In this document: positions 12,722 to 23,937 of the stretch, piece after piece
Layout: the number at the start of each line of letters is the position of its first letter
Numbering within the stretch: the stretch's first letter is position 1
From: Echeneis naucrates
Lineage: Eukaryota > Chordata > Actinopteri > Carangiformes > Echeneidae
Direction: 5' to 3'
Assembly: GCF_900963305.1 (NCBI RefSeq)
Contig: NC_042525.1
Location: 10,325,421 to 10,389,420, forward strand
Length of the DNA stretch: 64,000 bases
The notes under the pieces: generated by a model
Told to the model about the DNA's origin: nothing
The model's input: the letters and a program-made list of their open reading frames with translations, nothing else
Database searches by the model: none
Program-made: the position numbers and the translations under genes

Positions 12722-12916
12722 ATAAAACTGTAGAGGTTGTATATTATACAAAAATATCACTATGATCGAAGAATGCATTCGTGCAATATGGTCTGTAACA
12801 GCAGCTTTAATTAAAGAACTTGATTTGGATCAAATATGGTTTTGCTCCATTCAGGACTTCGTTGGTCCTCACAAGCCATTAGATCTGCAAATACACTGCA
12901 AATAACTAGAAGACAT

Positions 12917-13709
12917 TAGTGATGGGAAGTTCGGATCTTTTTACTGACTCGGGTCTTTTCATCTAATTCAGTAAAATGAACAAATCTTTTTTTTAAGTCA
13001 TTCATTCATTCATCACGTTCATTACAACCAGTTTGGCGCTGCAGCTGTCATTTGAGTTATGACTGAAAAAGCCCAGCTTTCAAACACCGAAGAGCTGCTT
13101 CACTTGGCATATAATACATAAGTTTGCTTTCGTTAAACCATTGAGCACCCTTTTGGGCCATAGCCTACTGAAGTTGAAATTACTGGTTACTTCATTTGCT
13201 GGTAGGAGAGCACCCGCCTATCATTGAAAAATTCTCATTCTATGATGGCTGTTCACTTTAGCCTACCTGGTTGCTGAAGGCGCGTAGTGTTAAGCATCTA
13301 TCTCATAGCTACATAGCTAACATTAAGTTTCATGCTAACGTCAGATAACTCTCCTCACCAGTAATGACAGCATTGGTCATGTAACTGCTGTAACCACGTG
13401 AATAATGAACGGAAGACCTGAAGACACCATCGTTATGAGTCATGAAGGAACCACTCATTTCTACACTGAGCCTGCACAGCGGCCATGAGACAAGTGAACG
13501 AGAGACTCAGACCCGAATATCCTACTTTATGAGTCGTGAATGAATCAGCCATTCCTACACAAAGAATATGCAGCAGAAATACCCGTTTTGAGCCTGTGGC
13601 GCACATGCATGACCAGGGAAAAAAAAAAAAAGAACAAATCACTCCCTGAGATGACTTGTTATTCCCGAGTCATACAAATGATTAGTTCAAAATGAACGAC
13701 AAATCACTA
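12917..13709. mobile_element. Non-autonomous hAT-like DNA transposon, 793 bp, with 8-bp target duplication
   Basis: The element begins TAGTGATGGGAAGTTCGG and ends AACGACAAATCACTA, giving 7-bp perfect inverted ends (TAGTGAT) that continue imperfectly. It is flanked by GAAGACAT on the left and GAAGACGT on the right, an 8-bp duplication with one mismatch, as hAT transposases make. The inside contains repeated GAATGA/ATTCATTC and GAGTCAT phrases but no transposase. A related terminus lies at about 23660-23749 in the opposite orientation. The class assignment rests on the duplication length and the terminal pattern. Confidence 0.72.
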
Positions 13710-13717
13710 GAAGACGT

Positions 13718-14627
13718 GGTTGGGTCAAAGTCAGCTTACATAATCCCTAACCCTGCTGATGTGCGACAGTTATGGCCCAATAGTTGCAAATTAATGAAAG
13801 AAATTTGTTTAATTTATTCACCGTCATACAGAAAAAAACATGCAGAACTCAACAGTGCACTGACAATAACAATCTTTGAGTGAGGGAGTCTGATTTGGAT
13901 GAAGAGAAAGGTGAGATGAACACAGAGTCAGACAAATTAACACTGCTTTCTGGTTTTTCAACATGAACAGTTGAGGGTGCCAAAGTTCCTTTTAAAGAAA
14001 TTACATGGATTTTTTTTTTTGATGATGACAAACATTTATCATTGATGTATGTTTAGAGCATGTCAACACTGCACACAGTAATTAATGACATAAACAATAA
14101 TAAAAAACATATTACTTAGATGTAAATACAGAATTTAAATATTTCAGAATTCACTTGTATAGTAATGAAGGTTTAACCTCTAAACACAAACGTATTACAT
14201 TGTTTGTCCAAAAGGTCATAACTATAATCTTTTTGGCTGTGGTTTAATGTAATGTTTCTGAATTATAATTGAGAAAAGAATAAGTTTAAGCACTTCACAA
14301 AGTCACTGCATGTGTCGTCTGCTTTCACTCTGAATCAAACTGGTAGCAACAAATCCTAGTCTTCTGAATTCTTGACTTTTAAGTATGGATTCAATCAATA
14401 AAATTGTATCTTTTCAAAATAATTTGATGATGACAAAGCTAAAATATATAACAATAGATAAAAAAAATGCATTGCATGGCATAAAATATAATGCAAAAAA
14501 ATGTACAAGCACAAATTAAACCAGGTGTAAAATAAAAATTGAAGGAAAAAACTATATGTAATTACTTCGTGCAGGTCAGTTTGCTAAATGAGTAATAAAA
14601 ACAACAAAACTGGGCATAATGTGATGT
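13718..14627. other. Intergenic: 3' side of receptor gene 1
   Basis: AT-rich and without a gene. On the minus strand it probably holds the 3' UTR of the receptor gene that stops at 14628. A minus-strand AATAAA at 13813-13818 is a candidate end. Confidence 0.45.
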
Positions 14628-17545
14628 TTACATGTCCTGCAGGTGCACCAAACTGCTGTATGTAACATCCTCAGACTTTCTTTCTACCTGTTTGAGAACA
14701 ATAGGGAAATAAAGACAACTGAGAATAAAAAACAGATTAACCACACTAAGAGTCTAGTCTAGTTTTACCAGGCAATAAGATATTAGCCACATTGGTACTA
14801 TGAGCAGGCCACTATTCTGGTGTGATTACTATGTTCACTGTCAGTTAGTCCCACCCACATGAGTTTGCACGTGGGTGAGGCAAACTGTACGGTGAGATGG
14901 CAGTGTTAACCACTGCACCACTGTGTTGTTAAAGTGTGTAACAGAGAAGTTGGTGTTGGTGCTCTTAAAATTTACCGTTTGACGTTGTTGTTTCATTGCA
15001 GGCATGACCACAGAACTGCATACCACTTCAGCATCAATGGTTGCATCTGATTCCTGAGCAACAAAGAAGAGACGGATGAGAAACAGAGATCAATTCAACT
15101 GTATAATCAATTTATTTACGGATTGACAGTGAAAATAATTATTACTGCAGGGGTTTGTAATAAAAGGGACACCTTGCATGGCGGTTTTCTTACCGGCATA
15201 ACTTCACTGTATATTACCGTATATTCTTTCGCCTGATGAAGGGACAAAGCAGAAGTTATTTACAGTAATACTTCACACTTTTTATGCTGGAATGTGTTAC
15301 TTAAAAGCAATGACCATAAAAGAAGAAATTTTTCACTTCCCTTTTAAACTGAGCATGTGACTAGAGGAACTGCTATAAGGCTAATTCAAATATTGCTACA
15401 TTACATTTTGTTAATAGCTCTTTTAAACAAATTTACACAATCCTGAAACTGTGTACAATGTAACACAAATCCCTGATGTCAATCCAACAGTCACAGTTGT
15501 TGTAAAGTATGTGTTTTACTTTTATTTATTTTTAACAAGTGGTATAATTTGTGTTGATAGTCAAAGACACCTCATTTGGAGGTTAAGGGAGGCATTACAC
15601 TTCGTCTGATTGTATTTTTGGTACTTATTAGACCACTATGCTTTTAGTTGTTTTTAGTGGTGAAATGAATCACACTCCACTCTGCAATGTGGCAGGGGGG
15701 TAAGGTTTTGCAGTTTTTTCTACATTAAGGCGGCAATATAGATAACTGCATCTTGCGCAATGAAAAAGGGAAACACAAGGTTCATTTTTACACAACTCTG
15801 CTTTCACGGCTTGGTTTCCTCTTGTGCTTTATAGTGTATGTCACTTCTGCGTCCTCAGCCTGTTTTGAAAAAAATACAACAAGCAACATTACCTTACAGA
15901 TGACCATAAATGGTAAATACGTGAAAGCTAACACACATTATATTCAACTGAAATTTCCATCTGCTAATACTTGCGATATTATAAGATGCATAATAGATTA
16001 TATAGACAATTATTACTGTTGCTGTGTCTGGTAATTCCACTTCAGTGTGTTCTGAAAATGAAGCAATGAAAAATGTTTTTCATTGACTTTAAAATTTTGA
16101 ATTATAGTAATTTACATTGAAAGGACAATCTACATTTAAAGGACAAATTGCAATACTGCATGTAACACAGACTTACTGTTCGCTCTTTTTAATGTGAACC
16201 AGATGGTCACAATGACAATGATCAGCACACTCAAGGGGATGATCAACCAGTGAACTGTAACTCTGGGGCAGAACCACACAATGGATTAATAAATGATGTA
16301 CACAAAATACCCTTGTTCAAAAAGTCAAGGTTAGTATCACATAAAAGTGTTAAATATTAGCTTCTAATTATATTCTTCTATGAAAACCAGCATTTTTTAA
16401 AGACTTATTTGTGTGTAAAATTGCCAGTTATCTAAATACTGTACATTATTACATTAAGTCTTGTGGTGTGAGTAACTCAGGGTCAAAAGTGGTTGATGAT
16501 ACAGTGGCTGAAAAGGAGAACAAATATATGTGACAACAGTCAAACCACACATGGCAATTTGGCAAAGATTCACATACATACACATATATATATATATATA
16601 TATATAATGCTTTTAGAATTATAATACTTACTAGTAGAGGGTTTCTCAGCAACAGTGACATGCACTGGCATCTTTAAGTCTCCTGTACCACACAAATACC
16701 AGTCGCTGCTTTCTGTGGTCAGTCCACGCATCGTCACATTGAAAATATTGGGGAGCGTCATATTGATGGTCACATTTGCTCCATCGATTGATCCTGAAGA
16801 CCCTGTCACACAGGTGCTGCCCAGCCTACACCACCTCATTTCTCCAGAGGTGTTATAATAACAAGTAATGGTTATATCATCTCCAACATATCCTGTGATC
16901 GCCTGATGATCCACATAAAGGGCCGGCATGCCTTTGGTGAAGAAAAACAAGTTCATTTGATTGTGAGAAATGAATCTGAAATGCGCGTTAAAGGCTCTTA
17001 CCATCAGTGATTGACAGGTGAAAATACACTCCAACATCTGCGCCTCCATCAATCTCCACGGCACACCAGTAATTAGCTTCTTCATCCATCAAGTCTTTGA
17101 TAGTCACAGTGAACACATTTTGTCGTTTGTCATCAGAGATTGAAAACTTTCCTGAACTGTCTGGTTGGTCTGTTTTAACGACTGATTTGCAAAAGAGTAG
17201 TTTGTAACCTTCACACAAGTATTTCACATGGCTCGTGTGCCGTGAGTTATAGAGACATGGGATTGTAACTGAATCTCCGGCCTTTACTGGCACTTCAGTG
17301 ACTGTGGTTATGCTGTGAATTCCTGCAAAAAGAACAATAACAAATTGTATTCTCCTTTACATAAGCCCGTCTATTTTAGATGTTTATACTACATTGGCTG
17401 TTGTCTTACACATTTGATCATTATCAACTGTAATTGCTATATTATTAGTATTGTCACCTGGAATTCGGCATAATCAGTCATATACTTTATCTTACTGACC
17501 TGTGAGTCCAGCAAGGATGAAAAAAAAGCTGAGATTGAAAGCCAT
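14628..17545 (-). CDS. CD300/pIgR-like two-Ig-domain receptor, paralogue 1 (ITIM-like tail)
   Basis: Minus-strand exons: 17545-17500 (signal peptide MAFNLSFFFILAGLTG), 17322-17002 (Ig1), 16931-16632 (Ig2), 16507-16453 (stalk), 16262-16177 (transmembrane), 16051-16017, 15232-15194, 15053-14976, 14687-14628. Total 1020 nt, 339 aa. Each Ig exon encodes one V-type domain, with IPCLYNSRHTSHVKYLCEG then ANYWCAVEI in Ig1, and ITCYYNTSGEMRWCR then SDWYLCGTG in Ig2. The extra cysteine pair typical of CD300 and polymeric Ig receptor domains is present in Ig1. The membrane segment reads LIIPLSVLIIVIVTIWF. The tail has VIYSEV and VTYSSL, both ITIM-like. The equivalent of the sister gene's LTYTSV reads VVCSSV, so that tyrosine is a cysteine. 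Probably an inhibitory leukocyte surface receptor. The ligand is unknown and no orthologue symbol is assigned. Confidence 0.87.
16583..16606. repeat. (TA)n microsatellite in receptor gene 1
   Basis: About 12 AT/TA units in the intron between the Ig2 and stalk exons of receptor gene 1. Confidence 0.85.
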
Positions 17546-17788
17546 GTCGATGAGTGACCAGACTCAGCAAGGTACAAGTAACAACTAGCTAGTGCTCCAA
17601 GGCTGATGAACTACTTCCTTAGTTTTCCAAATGTATTAATAGAACGGCTTTGTCTTGTCTCAGTTTCTAATCACTGGTTAGTCACTTTATGTAGAGCCTA
17701 ATTTCAGAAAAGTGTTGTCTGTAAGTTTGGATGCAAGTTAAATCTAATGAAGAGTCGCATACCAGGAGTATCAACTGAGATGTGTTGG

Positions 17789-17794
17789 TTTATT
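17789..17794 (-). terminator. Candidate poly(A) signal of receptor gene 2
   Basis: TTTATT on the plus strand (AATAAA on the gene strand), about 365 bases past the stop of receptor gene 2 and about 245 bases before the start of receptor gene 1. The two genes are thus closely spaced head-to-tail. Confidence 0.4.
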
Positions 17795-17880
17795 CAAAAC
17801 AAGACAGTGGTTACACTTAAAAAATTGAATGAGATTTTGTAGTCTGAGGTTATCCTGATATTTAAGAGGACAACAAGTCA

Positions 17881-17919
<39 letters not shown>
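17881..17919. repeat. (AAT)n microsatellite
   Basis: About 12 AAT units between the two receptor genes. Confidence 0.9.
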
Positions 17920-17920
<1 letters not shown>

Positions 17921-17946
17921 CACTTCCTTAATGCATCTCGTGTCAT

Positions 17947-18030
17947 ATACACTATGAAGTCAAAGGTTTGGACACACCTTCTCATTCAAATGAATAGGAA
18001 AGCATGTCCAAACTTTTGACTGGTAGTTTA
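17947..18030. mobile_element. Short palindromic Tc1/mariner-like MITE
   Basis: The left arm (ATGAAGTCAAAGGTTTGGAC) and the inverted right arm (ACCAGTCAAAAGTTTGGAC) pair with few mismatches. They enclose an A/T-rich centre built on CATTCAAATGAATAG. TA dinucleotides flank the unit. The arm sequence resembles terminal repeats of Tc1-type elements known in fish. No coding capacity. A single arm of the same family lies near 30153-30189. Confidence 0.6.
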
Positions 18031-18157
18031 CTTTCAATTTCCATTCAGGATAGCTGTAGATGACTAATTCTGTAAAAACTACTCAGCGTTTCTGTTGAAA
18101 ACCCCAGAAATAAAGTCCAGTAATTGGTGGAATTGAAATGTGTAAGAAGGAAAATGT

Positions 18158-20937
18158 TTAAGCATTTTGATTGGGCCGAGCCAACGTACTGTAAACCACA
18201 TTATCTTGTCCTTCAACCTGTTGGAGAACACAAACAGAAATGATCATAAGGAAGGAAGGAAAAGATACAAGGAAATTAATAAACAAATCAAGTCTCAATT
18301 AAACATTTTCTGACATACTGAGACAATGAACATGATTTGAAACCACAAGTGCAGTCAGTTTGTGTTGTTTTAAGACTTACCTCTTTTGCTTTTTGTTGTT
18401 TTATGCTGACCACAGAAGTGTATGTCAGGTCAACATCGCTTTCATCATGTGATCTCTATGTGGAAGTAGAGACAGATATTAAACAGACTTTTTTTTTTTT
18501 TTAAGAATTTCCACCTTATTTAGTTGTACATAGGAAAACATTAAGTTATATTTTGTGGGCCATTTAGTGTACTTGTGCTATCTGTTACACATTTCTGGTT
18601 TTAATGTGTTGGGATAACCTGCCCTGAAGCTTTTCCACAGTAGCTAACATTACAGGATTTTTCTTCCTTTCCATCAGGAGCAAAACAAATGTCAGAAGAT
18701 TTTTCTCTAATTTTTGTAATTACAGTAAATATAATTTACACAGTGTAAGCGATATACTACTTAGAATACAACAAAGAATACACAGACTCAACATATGTAT
18801 GTTAACATAACATCTACTGAAGATGAGAACAAAACTGAAATGATGGGGTTACTACATTCATACTGTTCACATTCAATTGTTGGCACGTTTGTGGAACACA
18901 TGAAGCATTTTCATCACCTGGCAAAGAATGTGCATGAGAAAAGAGACAAACTGAAATTTTCACTAATTATTATTAGTGACTTTGAACGTGCTCACTTTCA
19001 AAACTAGATTCTGTGGTTGTCAATGCTAACTCTAAAAGCAGCACATTTGACACTGTACATTTCACTTTTATGATTTTCAGTATCAGTATCAAGAAGTAGA
19101 TTAGCAGATCTTACCATTGTCATGGCTGGGGATTTTGCATTGCTTTGTTCTAAAATTTAAACAGTGAAAACACCTGTTACTAACTCTAAATGGTCTTCAA
19201 TGACAAGGAACAACAACACGAACTTAAAGTGAAAAGTTTGAACAATCGTGGATCAACTTGTTATTTATTCAATTTATCAGAGTTCAGTGGAGACTTACTG
19301 TACTTTTTCAAGATGAACCAGATTAACAAGGCCACTATTACAATGAAGGTCAACAAACTCAGAGGAATGATGAGGGTCTTTGGGCTAAGTGAATGACTGC
19401 AGAATACATTTTAAGGACACAATATAGTTATGAGAAATTGCCTGTTCTTGTTTCAACAGTACTACAACATAATATAAATATATGTAATATATGTCAATAT
19501 AAACTGGAAATTAGCGAAGCGGTAGGAGATAGATGGATGGATGGATGAATATGTCAATATAATGTAAAATCGAGGACTTCAATAGTTACCTTTTTACTAC
19601 TCAGTCTTATTACACATAAAAGTGACAATACAATGTGCTAAAACATATGCACAGTTAACATACTGTTTGTAAACGGAAGATTTCTGACCTTATTAGAGAA
19701 TCATCATCATTATCAGTATTCAACGTGATGGATGGACATTCTGTTGCAATTGTGGCTATAATTCAAAATAAGATTGTTGTTAGAATAAAAGTAACACGAT
19801 AATATTTCATCCTAGTATCTCCACAAATAATCATTTAATAATGATTGTAGTTGACGTATTTATAATTTAGAATCACTTGGAATACTTACTGGTAGAAGGT
19901 TTCTCAACAACAGTGATATGCACCAGCATTTGTATTTTATCTTGAGCACACCAATACCAGCCGCTGCTGTCAAACGTTAATGCACTCATAGTCACATTGA
20001 AAAAACGCCGGTCCTGCGCAGTGGTCACAGGTGTTCCATCACTTTTTTTGGAAGACTGTGTCACACAATTCCCACCGAGCTTGCACCACTTCATGTTTCC
20101 AGGATTTCTATGGGAGCAACTAATAGTAATGCTCTCTCCATTGTATCCTGTAACCTGCTGACGATCCACTGAGAGGTCAAGCGTGCCTTTGAAGTAGATC
20201 AAGTTCAAGAGAAAATTGTTGAAAAAATTAAGTCTCTGTAACGCATGATAAGATGATACACTGATTCTCAATGTTTTTACTCCAATTTGATAAAATTTAT
20301 AAAGGATTTGAATTGTGCTTTACGGTGCTTGGAAAGGTTCTTACCTTCAGTGACTGACAGTTGGAAACGGATTCCATCATCAGGCCCATGATTGATCTCC
20401 ACATTACACCAGTAATAAGAGTCTTCCTTATTCAAATTCTGTATTGTCACTGTGAAAATTTTTAGGGTTTTGTCATCTGAAATGGAAAACTTTCCTGAGG
20501 GGTCTGGCTTGTCTGTTCTAACTGCATATGTGCAGGATCTCCACGTGGAACCTTTACACAAGTATTTCACATGGTTTATGTATTTTGACTCATAGAGACA
20601 TGGGATAGTGATTGACTTTCCAGCCGTTACTGGCACTTCACTGACTGTGGTTATGCTGTGAATTCCTGCAACGAGAACATAATACAGCATTTTAACATAT
20701 ATACCCAGTAATTTAGTTCTTGCTTCCTCTAACCTGCATTACAAAATCTTCACATTAAACTATGGTGCATTTTTTTTTTTTAAATGAACACTGTTAAGTC
20801 TTTATAAGGCTTGCATAATTATCATTACCATTATATGACAAACACAAAGATTAGGAAGGACTAGCAGAATTATATTACCCCCATGACTGACCTGCCAGCC
20901 CAGTAAGGATGAGAAGAATTCTGAAATGAACATTCAT
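18158..20937 (-). CDS. CD300/pIgR-like two-Ig-domain receptor, paralogue 2 (two ITIM-like motifs)
   Basis: Minus-strand exons: 20937-20892 (signal peptide MNVHFRILLILTGLAG), 20665-20345 (Ig1), 20186-19890 (Ig2), 19755-19689 (stalk, Asp-rich), 19396-19299 (transmembrane), 19149-19115, 18455-18381, 18217-18158. Total 999 nt, 332 aa. The domain plan and exon phases are those of receptor gene 1, showing tandem duplication. Ig1 carries IPCLYESKYINHVKYLCKG and DSYYWCNVEI; Ig2 carries ITISCSHRNPGNMKWCKLGG and GWYWCAQDK. The membrane segment reads LIIPLSLLTFIVIVALLIWF. The tail has LTYTSV and, near the C-terminus, VVYSTL, both fitting the ITIM consensus for SHP phosphatase recruitment. No charged residue that would suit DAP12 pairing is seen within the membrane segment. 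Likely an inhibitory myeloid or mast-cell-type receptor by analogy with CD300. The orthologue is uncertain. Confidence 0.87.
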
Positions 20938-22008
20938 GTTGGAGAGTGAGCAGAAGAAATATTAACCTGTGAAGTGCAGAACGGTTTTCTTCTTCCTAAT
21001 TTGCCTCAAAATGGAATTGCATCTGCTTCCTCTAAACAGTTCTATTTTTGAAGGTGGTTGGCTAAATAAGCCACATGTTACTTGGGTTATATTACATAAG
21101 AGTGTTATATGAGATAAATGTTCCCTGCACCCATTATCAGGTAATTTGTTACTTGTCTTATTAGATCTATACATTGCCTTTCAAAACCAGCAAGTATGAG
21201 TTTAAACTCGCTATTTGTTAATTTTCAATGGCAAGGTTTCAAAAGAGTGATTAGAAGAAAGCTACTTTTGTAATTCTGTAAATTTTAGTACTCTCTTTCA
21301 AAATATGCTCTTGGCCCATACTTTTTGGTGTCAAAATGTCTTACAATTTGAAAGTTTGTTGTTTTTTTTTTTCATCTAGATGTACTTTTACTGGACTGCT
21401 GATAGCTTTGGTAGTTTGGGATAACTCTTTGCCTATGAGCTCTGTAATGCATGCAATGCAATGTTGAAAAACTGGTCTTGAAATTGTACATTTTAAATTC
21501 CAAGGAACAGGCCTTCTAAAGAATACAATGGTTCTGCTGCACTCAGGTTTATGCAAATGTTTTTAGCATGTTTATACAGTAATTGAATAAAGCTTTTAAA
21601 AGCTGGTCACAAAAAGTTTAAATTTAATGTCAAGAAAAACCTTCAATAAAATAATATCTCTGAGGATCCATATTTAAAGAAGTAAAATTTTCATTTTTAC
21701 AGTAATGAAAGAAAACCTCAAAATGCAAAAATGCTACATTGTTTGTCTAATATTGTCTGATACTTTATATGGTAACTAATTTATTGTCTCTGTATATAGT
21801 TGATAAGTTATAAACCATTGCAATCCAAGGACACTTCTGTTATTATTTGAGTTTTAACAGCTTCTATTCAAACTTTATGTTGCAACGGTTGCTCTTGCTC
21901 AGACCTGAACATTCAAAGTGAAAAAGAGGAAGTACAGAGAAGCACATCTTGTATCTCACAGAAATGTAAATGAAATCAGAAGTAATCAGAGTAAGCTCAT
22001 CAATATCA
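20938..22008. other. Intergenic upstream of receptor gene 2
   Basis: AT-rich, with no gene seen. It should contain the promoter of receptor gene 2 near 20940-21100. The open frames at 20962-21174 and 21341-21556 show no family features. Confidence 0.5.
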
Positions 22009-23500
22009 CCTCTTGTCCTCCAGGAGGAGATGGAGGACAAGCTACACTAGCAGATTCAGCAAACAAACTCACCTGAACAGTCCTATAATCAGAGAAAGAG
22101 CACAAGTCAAATCAAACCAACACATTCTTCCTCTGCTTCTCCCAACAGCCTGTCTATCTGAAGAGCTCCCCCTGCTGGGTCCCCAACTACTATTATTTCT
22201 TCTAATCCAAATCCACTCACTGGCTCTTACAGCCTCATCCGACATTTCCTTCACTATTTTCCTCACACTCTGAACCCTTCCTCCCAACTCCCTCAACAAA
22301 GCAACAACAGATCTTGCTACAAACCCTCTACATCCTACTTCCACTGGACAAATCCTAACCTTCCATCCTCGCTGCTCAGCATCCTTACCTAGATCTGCAT
22401 ACCTGAGCTTTTTCGTTTCGTATGCTTCTACAACTGAATCCTCCCACAGCACAGTCAGCTCTATGAAATACACGCTCATTCTACTCCTAGACCACAAAAT
22501 TATATCAGGCCTTAGCTTCGAACAGGCTATTTCCTGGGGAACAACAAGCTTTCCTGCTAAAACCACCTGCATTTCCCAGTCACTTGCATCCTCTAAGCTG
22601 CCTTGCCTCCTTGTTATCTTATTAACTTTTCCTCCTTCTTGAAGAAACTGAATTGCAACTCTCTTTGTCTTAGACCCTCCTAAATTTGCCTGGCTCTGTA
22701 TATCTTCAATGCCTGCAGCTAAGCTTTTTAAAACTTGCGTTATGTCGCCACGTATACCGTCCTTGTGACGGACTTACCTTAAAACCTAAGAAGATGTGCT
22801 TTAGAGTTGCAGTACCTGAACACAACAAACAAAGCGGGTCTCCATTTATCCTGAGTTTTAGGTTCTGGGGAGTTGGCAAGACATCATATGTTGCCCCTAT
22901 CAGAAAATCTAATACTACTTTCCTTCATACTCCACATCTCTTTCCAACTAAGCTTTTTCTTCGCTTCCTCCTAGTCTGCTCAGAATTATTGACAAGGCCC
23001 TGTTGACTGTTTCCCATTCTTTGCTACTATTTGCCCTGGGCCATTTAACTCTAGCTTTCTGTTCCATATTTCTCTCTCTGACTGGCTTATTCACCTCAGT
23101 ATTAGCTGCAACCCTTCTTATAACCTCCCCCTCCACCTCTGTGGCTGTGTTGTTGATATCCTTCAAACTGTGGTTTTCTACCTGCCGCTGGATTTCATCC
23201 GACTTACTCAATTGACCTAGAGAATAGATCCGTGCCCCTATCCTTCACTGAGCCACATATCCAAGTGTCTGTTACCATGCAGTCTGCCTGTGAGCCATCT
23301 TCCACCCCTGCTCTCGTTGACCCTTGGGGTTTTTTCCTTATCTGACTTGTAGCTTATGCTAGCCCTTGGCAGCACCTTTGGGGCCTTTGTCTCCTGTCGG
23401 CTGTCTATCCAAGCTGTCACATGGTCTTTCCCTTGTTGTCAGCTGCCCTGTTCACAGCAGCTAGCTTTGACTTCAGAGTAAACACAAGAACCTTGTGCTA
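22009..23500 (-). mobile_element. Internally deleted LINE with a restriction-like endonuclease C-terminus
   Basis: Minus-strand coding remnants of a non-LTR retrotransposon protein known to me from many fish genomes. C-terminal part, 22572-22069: RPDIILWSRSRM, IELTVLWEDS, EAYETKKLRYADL, PVEVGCRGFVARS and SEWIWIRR. The RPD...ELT spacing resembles the restriction-like endonuclease of the R2/NeSL group. A further stretch at about 22680-22915, in shifted frames, contains the ATYDVLPTPQNL, GDPLCLLCSG and SQGRYTWRHN phrases that precede it. An N-terminal part lies at 23211-22948 (RVKWPRANSSKEWETVNRAL), perhaps extending to about 23420. The reverse-transcriptase core that should lie between them is absent, so the copy is a deletion derivative and inactive. 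The ends are approximate. The group name is less sure than the LINE origin. Confidence 0.72.
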
Positions 23501-23659
23501 CAAAAAAATGGACCAGGCTCAGTGACTAACTCCCTTACAACAAACTAGTGCTTGGTCTCTGTAGTCTCTAGGGGGTGGGGGTCCGGTGGTCTGTGGCCTC
23601 TCTTCCTCCTTCTCCTTCTCCCCTCCTGTCCTGTTCTGTGTGCTACTTTCACCTTTTCA

Positions 23660-23749
23660 CTTTTACCTTTACTCTCGTTCACTTGTATATGTCTATGGGC
23701 GCGACTGATTCGTTCAGTCAGTAAAAAGATCCGAACTTGCCATCACTAG
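23660..23749. mobile_element. Terminus of a hAT-like element of the same family as 12917-13709
   Basis: Read on the minus strand from 23749 it starts TAGTGATGGCAAGTTCGG then ATCTTTTTACTGACT. This matches the left end of the 12917 element over about 32 bases with one mismatch, then diverges into a GTGAACGAGAGTAAAGG-type inside. The opposite terminus was not found, so the copy is truncated or rearranged. It ends about 190 bases before the polh start codon. Confidence 0.6.
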
Positions 23750-23937
23750 ACAGCACTACGATATTCAAACTATTTCTCCCCCGCGATCTTTCACTCGGTC
23801 GAATTTTGATGACGTAACTGGAATGACTTGTGTAAAATTGGTCGCGCCGGAAGCGTTTTCTTTCGGGCGCCCGGTTCATTCCCCGGTGTGCGTCCACAGC
23901 AGATGTGTGTTATATTGTCACTGACCGATCCCCGGTG
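23750..23937 (+). promoter_or_regulatory. Probable polh promoter and 5' UTR
   Basis: A short GC-rich stretch (CGCGATC, GTCGCGCCGG, TTCGGGCGCCCGG) without a TATA box, between the transposon end at 23749 and the polh ATG at 23938. A TATA-less, CpG-rich start is usual for DNA-repair genes. The exact start site cannot be read. Confidence 0.45.

Noticed and set aside
15753-16034. 93-codon plus-strand frame inside receptor gene 1
   Set aside because: It lies opposite receptor exon 16017-16051 and intron sequence, and the minus-strand exon phases explain the region.
22069-22572. 167-codon minus-strand frame considered as a host gene
   Set aside because: Its phrases (RPDIILWS, IELTVLWEDS, PVEVGCRGF) belong to a dispersed fish LINE protein.
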